Position numbers and translations under genes: made by a program | Shown here: positions 17,443 to 27,980 of the stretch, in pieces | Position numbering within the stretch: the stretch's first letter is position 1 | Layout: every line of letters starts with the position of its first letter | Notes under the pieces: generated by a model | The model's input: only the letters and a program-made list of their open reading frames with translations | Told to the model about the DNA's origin: nothing | Database searches by the model: none | DNA from: Bauldia sp965232525 | Lineage (GTDB): Bacteria > Pseudomonadota > Alphaproteobacteria > Rhizobiales > Kaistiaceae | Assembly: GCF_965232525.1 (NCBI RefSeq) | Contig: NZ_OZ246980.1 | Span: 372,001 to 436,000 of the forward strand | Reading direction: 5' to 3' | DNA: 64,000 nt

Positions 17443-18387
17443 GACTCGGCGAGGCAAGCCCATGGCGACGAGGACCAGATCGACGCCTCGCTCCAGGAGC
17501 GGCTCGCCGCTCATTCGGACAAACTGACCACAGCCGACAAGCGCATCTGGGCGGAGCTGAGCCGCGACCCGACCCTCGCCGTCTTTCAGTCGACCGAAGC
17601 CATCGCCACGAGCGCCGACGTCAATCAGGCTACGGTCGTTCGCTTTGCCCAGAAACTTGGCTATTCCGGATTCGTGGAGCTGCGCGAAGCGCTGCGCAAC
17701 AGAGTGCGCGATACGACGTCCCCGGTCCAGCGATTGCGCAAGCTGGTGGATACGGCGGCCGATGAGGCCGGCACGTTGGCCGAACTTCTGGCCCATCAGG
17801 CCGAGGCGCTGGCGATGGCAGCGACCACGGTCTCCAACCAAGCGTTCGAGTCGGCGGCGGACAGGCTCGCGGCAGCGCGAACCATCCATGTCTTCGCCAG
17901 TGGCCATGCGACCACACTGGCCGAACTCGCCCTGCGCCGCCTGTCGCGCATCGGCTGCCATGTCGTCGATCTGCGTGGCGCGCCACGCGACATCATCGAA
18001 CGCGTGGCGCAACTCGGATCCGACGACGCATTGCTTGCCTTCGCGTTTCGGACCCCGCCACGCCATCTCGGCGCACTGCTCGACATCGCCGCCGAACGAG
18101 AAGCCGCCATCGTCGCGGTGACCGATGTTCTGGCGCCCGACATGGCGCGCCCGCAGGCCCAGATTCTCGCCGCCTCCCGTGGACGAAGCGGCGACTACCA
18201 GACGCTCACCGTGCCCCTGGCCGTGATGGAAGCATTGGCGATTGCGGTTGCCAAGCGCGCGCCCCAACGGGCAACCGACGCGCTCGATCGCATCGGCGCC
18301 GTGGCCGAGCGGTTCGAGCCCCTGTCATCCTCCCGGCCCGCCTCCGGCCCTCTGGACAAGCGACGGAGGCGGAACCGGGATCGATGA
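17431..18387 (+). CDS. RpiR/MurR-family regulator with SIS domain
   Basis: A 318-residue regulator. The N-terminal HTH_6 domain is at about residues 25-100 (TTADKRIWAELSRDP, then SADVNQATVVRFAQKLGYSG, the RpiR hallmark), followed by an SIS sugar-isomerase fold (HVFASGHATTLAELALRR around residue 152, DALLAFAFRT about 205). SIS domains of this family bind phosphosugars or similar phosphorylated compounds. It heads the same-strand cluster 18479-23012 (binding protein, fused permease, ATPase, phosphatase), which suggests that importer handles a phosphorylated ligand. No clear ribosome site precedes the ATG; a perfect palindrome covers it. Confidence 0.9.
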   Translation: MRIADSARQAHGDEDQIDASLQERLAAHSDKLTTADKRIWAELSRDPTLAVFQSTEAIATSADVNQATVVRFAQKLGYSGFVELREALRNRVRDTTSPVQRLRKLVDTAADEAGTLAELLAHQAEALAMAATTVSNQAFESAADRLAAARTIHVFASGHATTLAELALRRLSRIGCHVVDLRGAPRDIIERVAQLGSDDALLAFAFRTPPRHLGALLDIAAEREAAIVAVTDVLAPDMARPQAQILAASRGRSGDYQTLTVPLAVMEALAIAVAKRAPQRATDALDRIGAVAERFEPLSSSRPASGPLDKRRRRNRDR

Positions 18388-18478
18388 ACGGCGTCAGCCA
18401 CCCGCCCGCCGACCGCTCTCCCAAACCGGGACAACGTTCGGCGTCTGAGATGCAAGCAGCACACAAGGACACACATCC

Positions 18479-19591
18479 ATGACCGTGAAATCTATAGCCG
18501 CCGCGGCGTGCGGCGCAATGCTCATCGCCGCGCCGGCCCTTGCCGACGATATGAGCATGGCCGATCTAGTCGCAGCGGCCGAAGCCGAAGGCACCGTGAC
18601 CGTCTATTCGTTCACCAGCCGCGTCTTCAAAGTCGAATCGGCCTTCGAGGAAGCTTATCCGAACATCGACCTCGTTCCCTTCGACATCTCCTCCACGGAG
18701 CAGATCGCCCGTATCACCGCCGAACTGGAAGCGGGCATCGCGAGCGCCGACGTGGCCTATCTCGCCGACGCAGCCATCGTCGTCGGCGCCCTGGTCGAGC
18801 CCGGCCATCTGACCGGCTATGTCCCACCGGCGTTCGCCGACCGGATTCCGGACAACTTCGAAGCGCCGCTGATGGCGCACCGCCTGTCGACCAAGGTGCT
18901 GATGTACAATGAAGAGGCCCATCCGGACGGCCCGCCGGTCGACAACCTGTGGGCACTGACCACCGACGACTGGCGCGGTCGCGTCATCATGGTCGATCCG
19001 TCGACGCGTGGCGACTATCTCGATCTGCTGACCGAGATCGTCCTGCAAAGCGACGCCATGGCGGCAGCGTATGAGGCGCAGTTTGGCATTCCGATCGAAC
19101 TCGACGACGGCATCGCTAATGCCGGAGAGCAGTTTGTTGCCGACCTGATGGCCAACGATGTCGTGTTCGTGTCCTCCACCGACGATGTGAACGCCGCGGT
19201 TGGCGCGATCGGGCAGGAGAACCCGCCGATCGGCTTCACTTCCTACTCCGACCGTCGCGACAATGAAGAGGAAGGCTGGGCGTTGCAGGTCGCCAACGAT
19301 GTCGCCCCCGCGCCGGGTATCATCTATCCAGCATTCCTCGGGATTCTGGAAAACGCGCCGAACCCGAACGCCGCCAAGCTGCTCATCACCTTCATGATGG
19401 GCGACGACAGCGAGACCGGCGGTCCCGCGCTCGCGCCGTTTTATGTGGCGGGCGATTACCTGACTCGTACCGATATCCCGCCTCATCCGGACGCCATTCC
19501 GCTCGATGGGTTCAATGCCTGGCGGATCGCGCCGGAGGCAACCGGTGCCGCTCGACAGGATGTCGCCGACCTGGTTCTGTCCTTGCAGTAA
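18479..19591 (+). CDS. ABC substrate-binding protein, Fe3+/AfuA-like class but without iron tyrosines
   Basis: A 370-residue periplasmic protein with a Sec signal (SIAAAACGAMLIAAPALA, cleaving near residue 22) and an AAEAEGTVTVYSFTSR opening typical of the FbpA/AfuA/PhnS class. In true ferric-binding proteins a Tyr-Tyr pair lies in the second lobe (SNTYYFAR in 24952-25992). Here the corresponding block reads VFVSSTDDVNAAVG, so iron is unlikely. An AAGGAC ribosome site precedes the ATG. Linked genes (RpiR, histidine phosphatase) point to an organophosphate such as a sugar phosphate or aminoethylphosphonate, but the ligand is inferred. Confidence 0.85.
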   Translation: MTVKSIAAAACGAMLIAAPALADDMSMADLVAAAEAEGTVTVYSFTSRVFKVESAFEEAYPNIDLVPFDISSTEQIARITAELEAGIASADVAYLADAAIVVGALVEPGHLTGYVPPAFADRIPDNFEAPLMAHRLSTKVLMYNEEAHPDGPPVDNLWALTTDDWRGRVIMVDPSTRGDYLDLLTEIVLQSDAMAAAYEAQFGIPIELDDGIANAGEQFVADLMANDVVFVSSTDDVNAAVGAIGQENPPIGFTSYSDRRDNEEEGWALQVANDVAPAPGIIYPAFLGILENAPNPNAAKLLITFMMGDDSETGGPALAPFYVAGDYLTRTDIPPHPDAIPLDGFNAWRIAPEATGAARQDVADLVLSLQ

Positions 19592-19618
19592 CGGCTTGGG
19601 TCTGGTGGACAGTCCCTC

Positions 19619-21369
19619 GTGACACTGAGCAATCACGCGGGCGGCCGACTGATCGGCCGCCTGCCCCCTTCCGGTTTCGGCCTGACGGCCGGTGCGCTGG
19701 TGCTCCTCGGCCTGCTGGTGATCGTGCCGCTGGCCGGCATTGCGGCATCGCTGGCAAGCCCGGACGGGCTCGATGCGATCGGCGACGTCTTCACCGGCCG
19801 TATCGCCCGCAACATGCTGTGGGTTCCGCTCACCAATACCTTCGTCATTGGTTTCGTCGTTGCAGCGTCATGCATTCTGCTCGGCGGCTTCGTCGCCTGG
19901 CTGGTCACCATGACCGACATGCCGATGCGACACACCATCGGGGTTCTGGCGGCGTTGCCGTTCATGATCCCGACCTTCGCCGTTGCGCTGTCCTGGACCG
20001 TGCTGTTCGGCGACGACCGTCTGGGCCAAGCCTCGATGGGCCTGTTCGCGCAGCTCGATTTCGACGTGCCTGCCTGGCTCGCCTGGGGCGGTGTGCCGGT
20101 GACCGTCGTGTTGATCGCCCACCTTTACTCGATCGCGTACATGATGATCGCCGCCGCGCTGATCCTGGTCGGCCGTGACATGACGGCGGCCGCCGAGATC
20201 GCCGGCGCGACACGTGCGCAAATTCTGCGCGCCATCGTCTTCCCGGTGGTTACACCGACGGTGATTGCCGCCGGCGCGCTCTGCTTCGCCGAGGCGGTGT
20301 CGAGCTTCTCCGCCCCCGCCATTCTCGGCCTGCCGGTTCGCTTTCACACTCTCGCCACCCGCGCCTATGGGGCCATCGAAACCGGCACGCCAGAACGCGG
20401 TTACGTGCTGATTGCCGTCATGATCGTTGTGGCCGGCGCCTTCCTGGCGCTCAGCGCGGCGCTGCAGCGACGTCGCCAGGCTTTCACGACAGTGACCGGT
20501 AAGGCGGCGCAGCGCGGGCGCATGACGTTGGGACGCTGGCGCTGGCCATTCGCGGCGATTGCGGTGGTGCTCGTCGTGTCGACCACGATCGTGCCGGCAT
20601 TGGCGCTGCTGCTGTCGAGCCTGTCACCGCGCAGCGGCGCGTTGTTCGCCGATCCGACCCTGCATTACTGGATCGGTTCGTCCGATCCGGCCATCGCCCA
20701 AGGCCAGGCCGGCGTCCTGCGCAATCCGCACCTCGTCCATGCGCTGTGGGTGACGCTCGGCGTCGGCGCGATGACGGGGGTGGCGGCGCTCGCCTGCGGG
20801 CTCGTCGTCGGATCAGCCATCGCCAGGCTCAAGCATGGCGCCATGGCGCAGCTCTTGAAACAGCTCTCCTTCCTCCCGCTGCTGGTGCCCGGCCTGGCGA
20901 TCGGCGCCGCGTTCATCGGCTTTTACGGCGCGCCGATCGGACCGTTCCCATCGCTCTACGGCACAGCGGCGATTCTGGTTCTTGCCGGCGTCGCGGCGAC
21001 GCTGCCGTTTGCGGTTCAGGCGGTGGCGTCCGCCCGCGCACAGATCGCGCCCGAACTCGAGGAAAGCGCGCGCGTCGCCGGTGCCGGATCGCTGCGGACA
21101 TTGGGCGCGGTCACCTTGCCGCTCGCCGCGGGCAAGCTGATCGCCGGCTTCGTCCTCGTCTTCGTCAAGATGGTGCGCGATCTCGATCTGGTGATCCTGC
21201 TCTACACGCCGCAACTGCCACTGTTGACAGTGCTCGCCTTCCGTTACGCATCGGACGGGTTTGCCCAATTCGCCCACGCCATAGCGGCCATTATCCTCAT
21301 TGTCTCCGTCGGCGCCCATCTGCTTGCCAGTGGCTTCGGGCGGGCCTCCCAACCGTGGTTGCGCGACGG

Positions 21370-21373
<4 letters not shown>
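19619..21373 (+). CDS. Fused two-domain ABC permease (FbpB/ThiP-like)
   Basis: A 584-residue permease with twelve predicted membrane segments, made of two BPD_transp_1 units. The first EAA loop is DMTAAAEIAGATRAQILRAI about residue 185, the second LEESARVAGAGSLRTLGAV about residue 485. One such protein supplies the whole channel, as in Fe3+, thiamine, sugar-phosphate and phosphonate importers. The start is GTG at 19619. It overlaps the ATPase start by 4 bases (ATGA), confirming the operon. Confidence 0.92.
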
Positions 21374-22442
<1,069 letters not shown>

Positions 22443-22446
<4 letters not shown>

Positions 22447-23012
22447 CGCTCATACACCTGATGCGCCATGGCGAAACCGAATGGAACATTGCGCGCCGCC
22501 TGCAGGGGCAGGCGGACATCGGCCTGTCTGAAGCTGGCCGTGTTCAGGTGCGGGCCCAACGCGCCGCGCTCGACGGCCTCCCCGTCCGGGTCGTCGCATC
22601 CGATCTCGCCCGCACGATCGAAACGGCCGAACTTCTGGACGTCGGTGCGGTGCGGACCGACCGGCGCCTGCGCGAGATCCATATCGGCGACTGGGAGGGG
22701 CGGCCGATCGAAGCCTTGCTGGCCGAGGACGCGGACGCTTACTACGATTGGCGCTTCGGCCGCTATACACCGCCAGGCGGAGAGGCGTGGGAGGGGTTCC
22801 GCGACCGCATCGTCGATGCGCTGCGCGAGCACGCCGACATGGCGCAGACGCAGGATCGTGACCTTCTGCTGATCTGTCACGGTGGCGTCATCCGCGCCGT
22901 CCTCGACGGATTTCTCGGCCTGCTGCCTGAGCGGTTCGCGGCCGCGGAGCCCGCCAGCCTGAGTACGATCCGACTGGACGGGCAGCCGGAACTGGTCTCC
23001 TACAATCGATAG
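22443..23012 (+). CDS. Histidine phosphatase family protein (phosphoglycerate mutase-like)
   Basis: A 189-residue protein of the histidine-phosphatase superfamily, branch 1. The phosphate-accepting motif is R8-H9-G10-E11 (LMRHGETEWN), the supporting Arg/Glu region is ASDLARTIETAELL about residue 60, and the second His lies in LLICHGGVIRAV about residue 142. No signal peptide is present, so it acts in the cytoplasm. It is translationally coupled to the ATPase. In an operon with an RpiR regulator and an importer it probably removes phosphate from the imported compound. A fixed substrate cannot be named; CobC and GpmB share the fold. Confidence 0.9.
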
Positions 23013-23181
23013 TCCGCCGCGATCGCCAAACGGCAAAACCTCACGTCCGACCGATCTGGCCGCTGATCGACGGAAAACTTGACGATGAAGGTCGAGATTG
23101 GTTTCTGTGCCGGCAAACACAATCTGATTGGTGACCGTTGCCACCACGACTCGCGCGGAGACGGCACTTTGGAGTTCCGCG

Positions 23182-24912
23182 ATGTCTGAGTCAGACGATC
23201 GCATCGTTCCCACACGATCCGGGATGGCGGACGGGTCACCATCTCCGGAAGCTGCGGGAAGCACCAACGGTGTCACGCAAATGCCGGCCGGGGCCAGTGG
23301 TAAATGGCTCACCCGGATCGCCCTGGCGATCGCCGCGGTTCTCGCCATCCCGCTGCTGACGGTGCTGGTCTCGGTCTTCTGGGAAAGCGGCGGCGCCTGG
23401 CCCCATCTCGTCGAGACCGTCCTTCCCCGCTATGTCACCAATACGATCGTGCTGGTGATCCTGGTCGGCATCGGAACGCTTGTCGTTGGGACGGCGACCG
23501 CCTGGCTGGTGACCATGTATGCCTTCCCGGGCCGGCGGGTCCTGGAATGGGCGCTGGTCTTGCCCCTTACCGTCCCGTCCTACGTCATCGCCTACGCCTA
23601 TACTGATTTCCTTCAGCACTCAGGACCGGTTCAGACCTTGCTGCGCGATGTCACCGGCTGGGGGCCGCGCGACTATTGGTTTCCGAACGTTCGCTCGCTG
23701 GGCGGTGCCGCCCTCATGTTCGTCCTCGTCTTCTACCCTTATGTCTACATGCTGGCACGGGCGGCGTTTCTTCGGCAGTCGAGTACGCTCTTCGGCTCGG
23801 CGCGGACCCTCGGGCATGGGCCGTTGCGGGCATTCTTCTCGGTTGCGATGCCGCTGGCGCGCCCGGCGCTCGCCGGCGGCGTGGCGCTCGCGCTCATGGA
23901 GACTCTCGCCGACTTTGGTGCAGTGGCTCACTTTGGGGTTCAGACATTCACCACCGGGATCTACAGAACGTGGTTCGCCCTCGGCGACCGCATCGCCGCC
24001 CTGCATCTCGCGACCTGCCTGGTCGGCATTGTCTTCGTTGTGATCGCGCTTGAGCGTTGGCAGCGAAACAAGGCACCGAACCGCGCGACCACCGAAGGGC
24101 CGCGCGTGACACTCGCCACGCTGACCGGCGCCAAAGGGATGCTGGCGTTCGTTGGCGCGGCGATTCCCCTGGCTGCTGGCTTTGTAATTCCGGTTCTCAT
24201 CCTCGCCGAGCTGGCCATGCCGCGTCTCGCGGTATTGGGCGAGCCGCGCTATCGGACTCTGGTTGCCAACTCGTTCACGCTCGCCGGGTTGGGAGCGCTG
24301 ATCACGGTGTCGCTGGCCCTGCTGCTGGCGTATGCGGCCAGACTCCGCCCAGGCCGCGCTACGCTGATCGCGAACTGGACCGCATCGCTCGGCTACGCCC
24401 TGCCGGGTTCAATCATCGCCGTGGGTCTGCTGGTCCCGCTTGCAGGGTTCGACAATCGCCTCGATGCGCTCCTTCGCGGCACGATCAATGTCTCCACCGG
24501 CCTGCTCCTGACCGGTTCGATCGTCGCCCTGCTTTACGGCTACACGGTTCGTTTCATGGCGGTGGCGCTCAACACCGTCGAGGCGAGCCTGTCCAAGGTG
24601 ACGCACTCGATGGACTACGCGGCGCGGACGTTGGGAACCAGTGCCGTTGCCACGCTGTTCCGCGTGCACATCCCGATTATTCGCGGCGGACTGTTCACCG
24701 CGGCGCTGCTGGTCTTCGTCGATGTCATGAAGGAATTGCCGGCAACGCTGATCCTGCGGCCCTTCAACTTCGATACGCTGGCGGTGCAGGCTTACCGGCT
24801 TGCCTCCGACGAACGCCTGGCGCAGGCGGCGGTTCCTTCACTCGTGATCGTCGTGGTTGGGCTCGCGCCCGTCATTCTTCTCAGCCGAGCAATTTCCAGC
24901 GAGCGGTCCTGA
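23182..24912 (+). CDS. fbpB: Fe3+-type ABC permease (FbpB/SfuB-like)
   Basis: A 576-residue fused permease with twelve membrane segments after a hydrophilic leader of about 45 residues. The blocks ETLADFGAVAHFGVQTFTTG and DVMKELPATLILRPFNF are characteristic of ferric-iron FbpB/SfuB permeases. ATG 23182 was chosen because a GGAG site lies 8 bases upstream; a TTG at 23128 is the longer option. It converges on the ferric-binding protein gene (24952-25992) across a 39-base gap, so permease and binding protein are on opposite strands. No dedicated ATPase gene is adjacent. The nearest is at 21370. Confidence 0.9.
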   Translation: MSESDDRIVPTRSGMADGSPSPEAAGSTNGVTQMPAGASGKWLTRIALAIAAVLAIPLLTVLVSVFWESGGAWPHLVETVLPRYVTNTIVLVILVGIGTLVVGTATAWLVTMYAFPGRRVLEWALVLPLTVPSYVIAYAYTDFLQHSGPVQTLLRDVTGWGPRDYWFPNVRSLGGAALMFVLVFYPYVYMLARAAFLRQSSTLFGSARTLGHGPLRAFFSVAMPLARPALAGGVALALMETLADFGAVAHFGVQTFTTGIYRTWFALGDRIAALHLATCLVGIVFVVIALERWQRNKAPNRATTEGPRVTLATLTGAKGMLAFVGAAIPLAAGFVIPVLILAELAMPRLAVLGEPRYRTLVANSFTLAGLGALITVSLALLLAYAARLRPGRATLIANWTASLGYALPGSIIAVGLLVPLAGFDNRLDALLRGTINVSTGLLLTGSIVALLYGYTVRFMAVALNTVEASLSKVTHSMDYAARTLGTSAVATLFRVHIPIIRGGLFTAALLVFVDVMKELPATLILRPFNFDTLAVQAYRLASDERLAQAAVPSLVIVVVGLAPVILLSRAISSERS

Positions 24913-24951
24913 TACGCATCGCGAAAGGACCGCCCGCCAGTTGGCCTCCGG

Positions 24952-25992
24952 CTACTCGTAGCCGATGCGATCGTAGATCTGGACCGCTAGCGCCTGATTC
25001 TTGCCTAGGACATCAAGGTTGAGGTCGTCAGCCTTGAAGCCCCCCTCCGGCGTCATTTCCGACAGCGCGTCGGCAAGCGGGATACCGACGACAACCGGGT
25101 ACTCGTTATTGCCGTCCGCAAAGTAGTCCTGGGCGCTGTCGCTCGCCAGATACTCGAGGAAAGCGATGGCGTTGTCGCGGTTCGGTGCGTTGGTGGCAAC
25201 GCCCGCGCCGGAGATGTTGACGTGCGTACCGGTCGAGTCCTGATTGGGGAACACGACCCCAAACATGTCCGTCGAACCGGTCAAGCCGTCAACGTCGCCG
25301 CCCAGCGCGCGAGCGAAGTAGTAGGTGTTGGAGACAGCGATATCGCATTCGCCGGAAGCGACAGCGCGAAGCTGGTCGGTGTCGCCGCCCTCCGGATCGC
25401 GGGCGAGATTGTCCTTAAGGCCTTGCGCCCAAGTCTGCGCGGCTTCTTCGCCGACGTGCTCGGCGATCGCGGCCAGCAGGGAGATCATGTAGATGTTGGA
25501 GCTGGACCGGGCGCACACCTTGCCGGCATATTTCGGATCGGCGAGGTCCTGGTAGGACTGCGGCGGGTCGGCGACTTCGTTCTCGTCATAGAAGATGACC
25601 CGGGCCCGCTGGGAGAAGCCGTACCACTTCCCGTCGGGATTGCGCAGATTCTCAGGAATCCGTTCAGCGAGAACCGCGGACTCGATTGGCTGAAGCAAAC
25701 CTGCCTGATCCGCCCGGTAAAGCCGCCCGGCGTCGACCGTCAACAGGACGTCGGCGGGGCTGTTCGCACCCTCCGCGGTCATGCGTTCGATCAGAACGTC
25801 GGCGCTGTCCTCAATGCGGTTGATCTTGATGCCGGTTTGCTCTTCGAAATCCGAATAGAGGCGCTCGTCCGTATCGTAGTGGCGGGAGGAATAGAGGTTC
25901 AGCTCGCCATCGGCGTACGCGGACGAAACGGCGAAAGCCGCAACCGTGATCGCAAGTACGGACGGTAGCAGAAGTGTCCTTCGATTCAGCAT
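24952..25992 (-). CDS. fbpA: Ferric-iron ABC substrate-binding protein (FbpA/FutA-like)
   Basis: A 346-residue periplasmic binding protein with a Sec signal (LLLPSVLAITVAAFAVSSAYA, cleaving near residue 27). Iron ligands are visible: His38-Tyr39 in YSSRHYDTDE and the Tyr224-Tyr225 pair in SNTYYFAR, the classic ferric-binding pair. DVLLTVDAGRLYRADQAGLL is also typical of this class. It would capture Fe3+ and pass it to the permease at 23182. Its upstream region holds a TGA-N9-TCA element (26085-26099) matching the RirA IRO box, and rirA itself lies just beyond, so iron control is likely. Confidence 0.9.
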   Translation of the reverse strand: MLNRRTLLLPSVLAITVAAFAVSSAYADGELNLYSSRHYDTDERLYSDFEEQTGIKINRIEDSADVLIERMTAEGANSPADVLLTVDAGRLYRADQAGLLQPIESAVLAERIPENLRNPDGKWYGFSQRARVIFYDENEVADPPQSYQDLADPKYAGKVCARSSSNIYMISLLAAIAEHVGEEAAQTWAQGLKDNLARDPEGGDTDQLRAVASGECDIAVSNTYYFARALGGDVDGLTGSTDMFGVVFPNQDSTGTHVNISGAGVATNAPNRDNAIAFLEYLASDSAQDYFADGNNEYPVVVGIPLADALSEMTPEGGFKADDLNLDVLGKNQALAVQIYDRIGYE

Positions 25993-26304
25993 CTTGATGT
26001 CTCTCCGTGTTGACTGGGTTCAAGGCCCGGCCGGTATGGTGTGGTGCTGGCTGCACCGCACGGTACGTCTTATCGACAAAAACTTGAGTTGCAAAGTCAG
26101 GTTTTGACCAAATGCGACAAAACGGATCATGGACCGCCCGGCACTAGACTGGCCGGGCGGTCAGTGACACCGCTTCGAGATGGGATTTCAGCTCACGTCG
26201 AACGGTCGCGTTGCCGCGAAGCCTCGCCGTCTTCGCTCGACATTCCGGACTGGGTGAGCGCTGGTCAGCGGGCCGGCGAAAAACTCAGGGAGAAAGGACC
26301 GCAA
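25993..26304. other. 312-base intergenic region between fbpA and rirA
   Basis: No gene is seen. It holds the upstream region of fbpA, including a TGA-N9-TCA box at 26085-26099 and an overlapping GTCA-5-TGAC inverted repeat at 26096-26108. The remainder (26110-26304) is featureless to my reading. Confidence 0.7.
26085..26099. promoter_or_regulatory. Candidate IRO box (RirA operator)
   Basis: TGAGTTGCAAAGTCA matches the TGA-N9-TCA consensus described for RirA-controlled genes in Rhizobium. It lies 93 bases upstream of the fbpA start. rirA is the next gene beyond it. Confidence 0.6.
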
Positions 26305-26751
26305 TCAACCGTTGGCGGCGACGAGCCCTAACCGGTCGGCGACCTCGTCGCCGGCCCCGATCAGATCGGCGATCGTGTATCGATCCAAGGTGGACAGGAA
26401 CGCGTCCAGCGCTTCGGACCAAACCGAGTGAAGACGGCAGCTGAGGACAAGCGGGCAGTCCGTGTCGGAATCCTCGAAGCACTCCGCCAAGGCGAAGCGC
26501 TCCTCCGTTAACCGTACGACTCCGCCAACGGTGATCTGTTCCGGCGCGCGCGCGAGGCGAATCCCGCCGTTGCGCCCCCTCACAGTTTCGATGAGCTCGC
26601 CGCGGGTCATGATCGGCAGGATCTTGAACAGGTGCGTTTCCGAGATCGCATAGCGCGCCGCAATCTGCGGCACCTTGCAGAGCCGCTGATTGTTCGCAGC
26701 GCAATACATCAGAATGCGCAGCGCGTGGTTGGTCTGATGCGTGATATGCAC
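26305..26751 (-). CDS. rirA: Rrf2-family iron regulator RirA
   Basis: A 148-residue Rrf2-family repressor that senses iron through an Fe-S cluster and represses iron-uptake genes in rhizobia. With GTG 26751 as the start, the cluster cysteines fall at Cys91, Cys99 and Cys105 (AECFEDSDTDCPLVLSC), the positions known for RirA. The N-terminus THQTNHALRILMYCAAN and the wing VETVRGRNGG-type segment (IETVRGRNGGIRLA) also match. An AAGGA site lies 8 bases upstream of the GTG; ATG 26784 would add 11 residues without a match. IscR and NsrR share the fold but differ in cysteine spacing and N-terminus. Confidence 0.93.
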   Translation of the reverse strand: MHITHQTNHALRILMYCAANNQRLCKVPQIAARYAISETHLFKILPIMTRGELIETVRGRNGGIRLARAPEQITVGGVVRLTEERFALAECFEDSDTDCPLVLSCRLHSVWSEALDAFLSTLDRYTIADLIGAGDEVADRLGLVAANG

Positions 26752-26975
26752 CGGTGGTTCCTTGGTGGCCGTCCAGCGCGTCATACACTGGAACTAGATC
26801 AACTCTAAAGAACCATCCTCACAAGAGCAATCGGCGGGCTCGATAGGCCGCGCGAGACCGAGTGTCTGTCCGAAAAAAGACATGATGACAATAGGTTAAC
26901 CAGGTACTGTGACGGCGGGCAGCCAGATCACGCCACGATGGGACGGCGAATCAATCGGCTCGCAAGTTGGGACCC

Positions 26976-27980
26976 CTACGCAGCGCCGGTGCTATCGCCA
27001 ACCACCAAACGAACCGGGACGATCGCTTCGCTGATGTCGGCGTCCGGGTCATCAAGACGTCGGCGCAGCGCACTGACTGCCCGACGGCCGATCTCCTGCG
27101 GATTGTGCTCAATGAAGGCGTAGAGCGGATCGTAGAGGCCTCTCAGTTCGGTCGAAAGCGAACCGAAACTGGCGACCGGTAACGAACTGTCGGCTGCCTT
27201 CAGCGCCTTCAGGATACCGATCGCGACCACGTTCATGGCCGAGACGATCACATCGGGCCGGCGCCCTTCAGCGATGATATCGCTGGCGATATCAAAGCCA
27301 CACTCCTGATCGAAGCCACCGAAACGAACGTCGAGCTCGACGTCAGATCCCGAAAGCGCGTCCTTGAGCCCCCTCACGCGATCGCGGGTCGATTCGACCG
27401 CTGGTGTGCCGCCGACGAAAACCACCGACTTCAGCCCCTGGCGGGTGAAGTGTTCGCCCAACAGCCGCCCACCGCCATAGGAGTCGACCTTGACCGTATC
27501 GAATGTCTGGCCCTCAAGCTGCCGCAGCAGAACGACCGCCGGAATCTGATACCGCTCGATGATATCGAGCGATTGCTCGGCTTCCGCCTGCGGCCGCAAT
27601 GTTGGCAGTGTGATGATGCCGTCGATACGGCGCGACACGAGCTGCTCATAATAGGCTCTTTCGCGCGATTCGTTGCTGTCGGTGTTGCACATCAGGATGA
27701 CGTATCCGGTGGCCCACGCCGCATCCTCGACACCTTGCGCGATCTGCATGACGAAGGGATCGGAGATCGACGGAACGACGAGGGCGAAGGTGTCGGTGCG
27801 TCCCTGGAAGAAAGCGCGGACCGTCGCGTTTGGTATGTAGTCGAGGGCTTCGGCCGCCTCACGAACCTTGACGCGCGTCTCCTCGGCAAGTTTCTCGGGC
27901 GTGTTGAAGTACCGCGAAACGGTCATCGCCGAAACGTCGGCGCGGCGGGCAATGTCAATGATGGTGGTGCGACGGCTCAT
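26976..27980 (-). CDS. LacI-family regulator of the sulfatase locus
   Basis: A 334-residue repressor with an N-terminal LacI helix-turn-helix (TIIDIARRADVSAMTVSRYF, residues 5-24), hinge helix and a periplasmic-binding-protein-like ligand domain (TDTFALVVPSISDPFVMQIA about residue 62; VIVSAMNVVAIGILKALKA about residue 245). It overlaps the sulfatase stop by 4 bases, so both are cotranscribed on the minus strand. The tandem palindromes at 29763-29798, between the sulfatase and the divergent importer, are the likely operators, making it the switch for the whole locus. Confidence 0.92.
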   Translation of the reverse strand: MSRRTTIIDIARRADVSAMTVSRYFNTPEKLAEETRVKVREAAEALDYIPNATVRAFFQGRTDTFALVVPSISDPFVMQIAQGVEDAAWATGYVILMCNTDSNESRERAYYEQLVSRRIDGIITLPTLRPQAEAEQSLDIIERYQIPAVVLLRQLEGQTFDTVKVDSYGGGRLLGEHFTRQGLKSVVFVGGTPAVESTRDRVRGLKDALSGSDVELDVRFGGFDQECGFDIASDIIAEGRRPDVIVSAMNVVAIGILKALKAADSSLPVASFGSLSTELRGLYDPLYAFIEHNPQEIGRRAVSALRRRLDDPDADISEAIVPVRLVVGDSTGAA

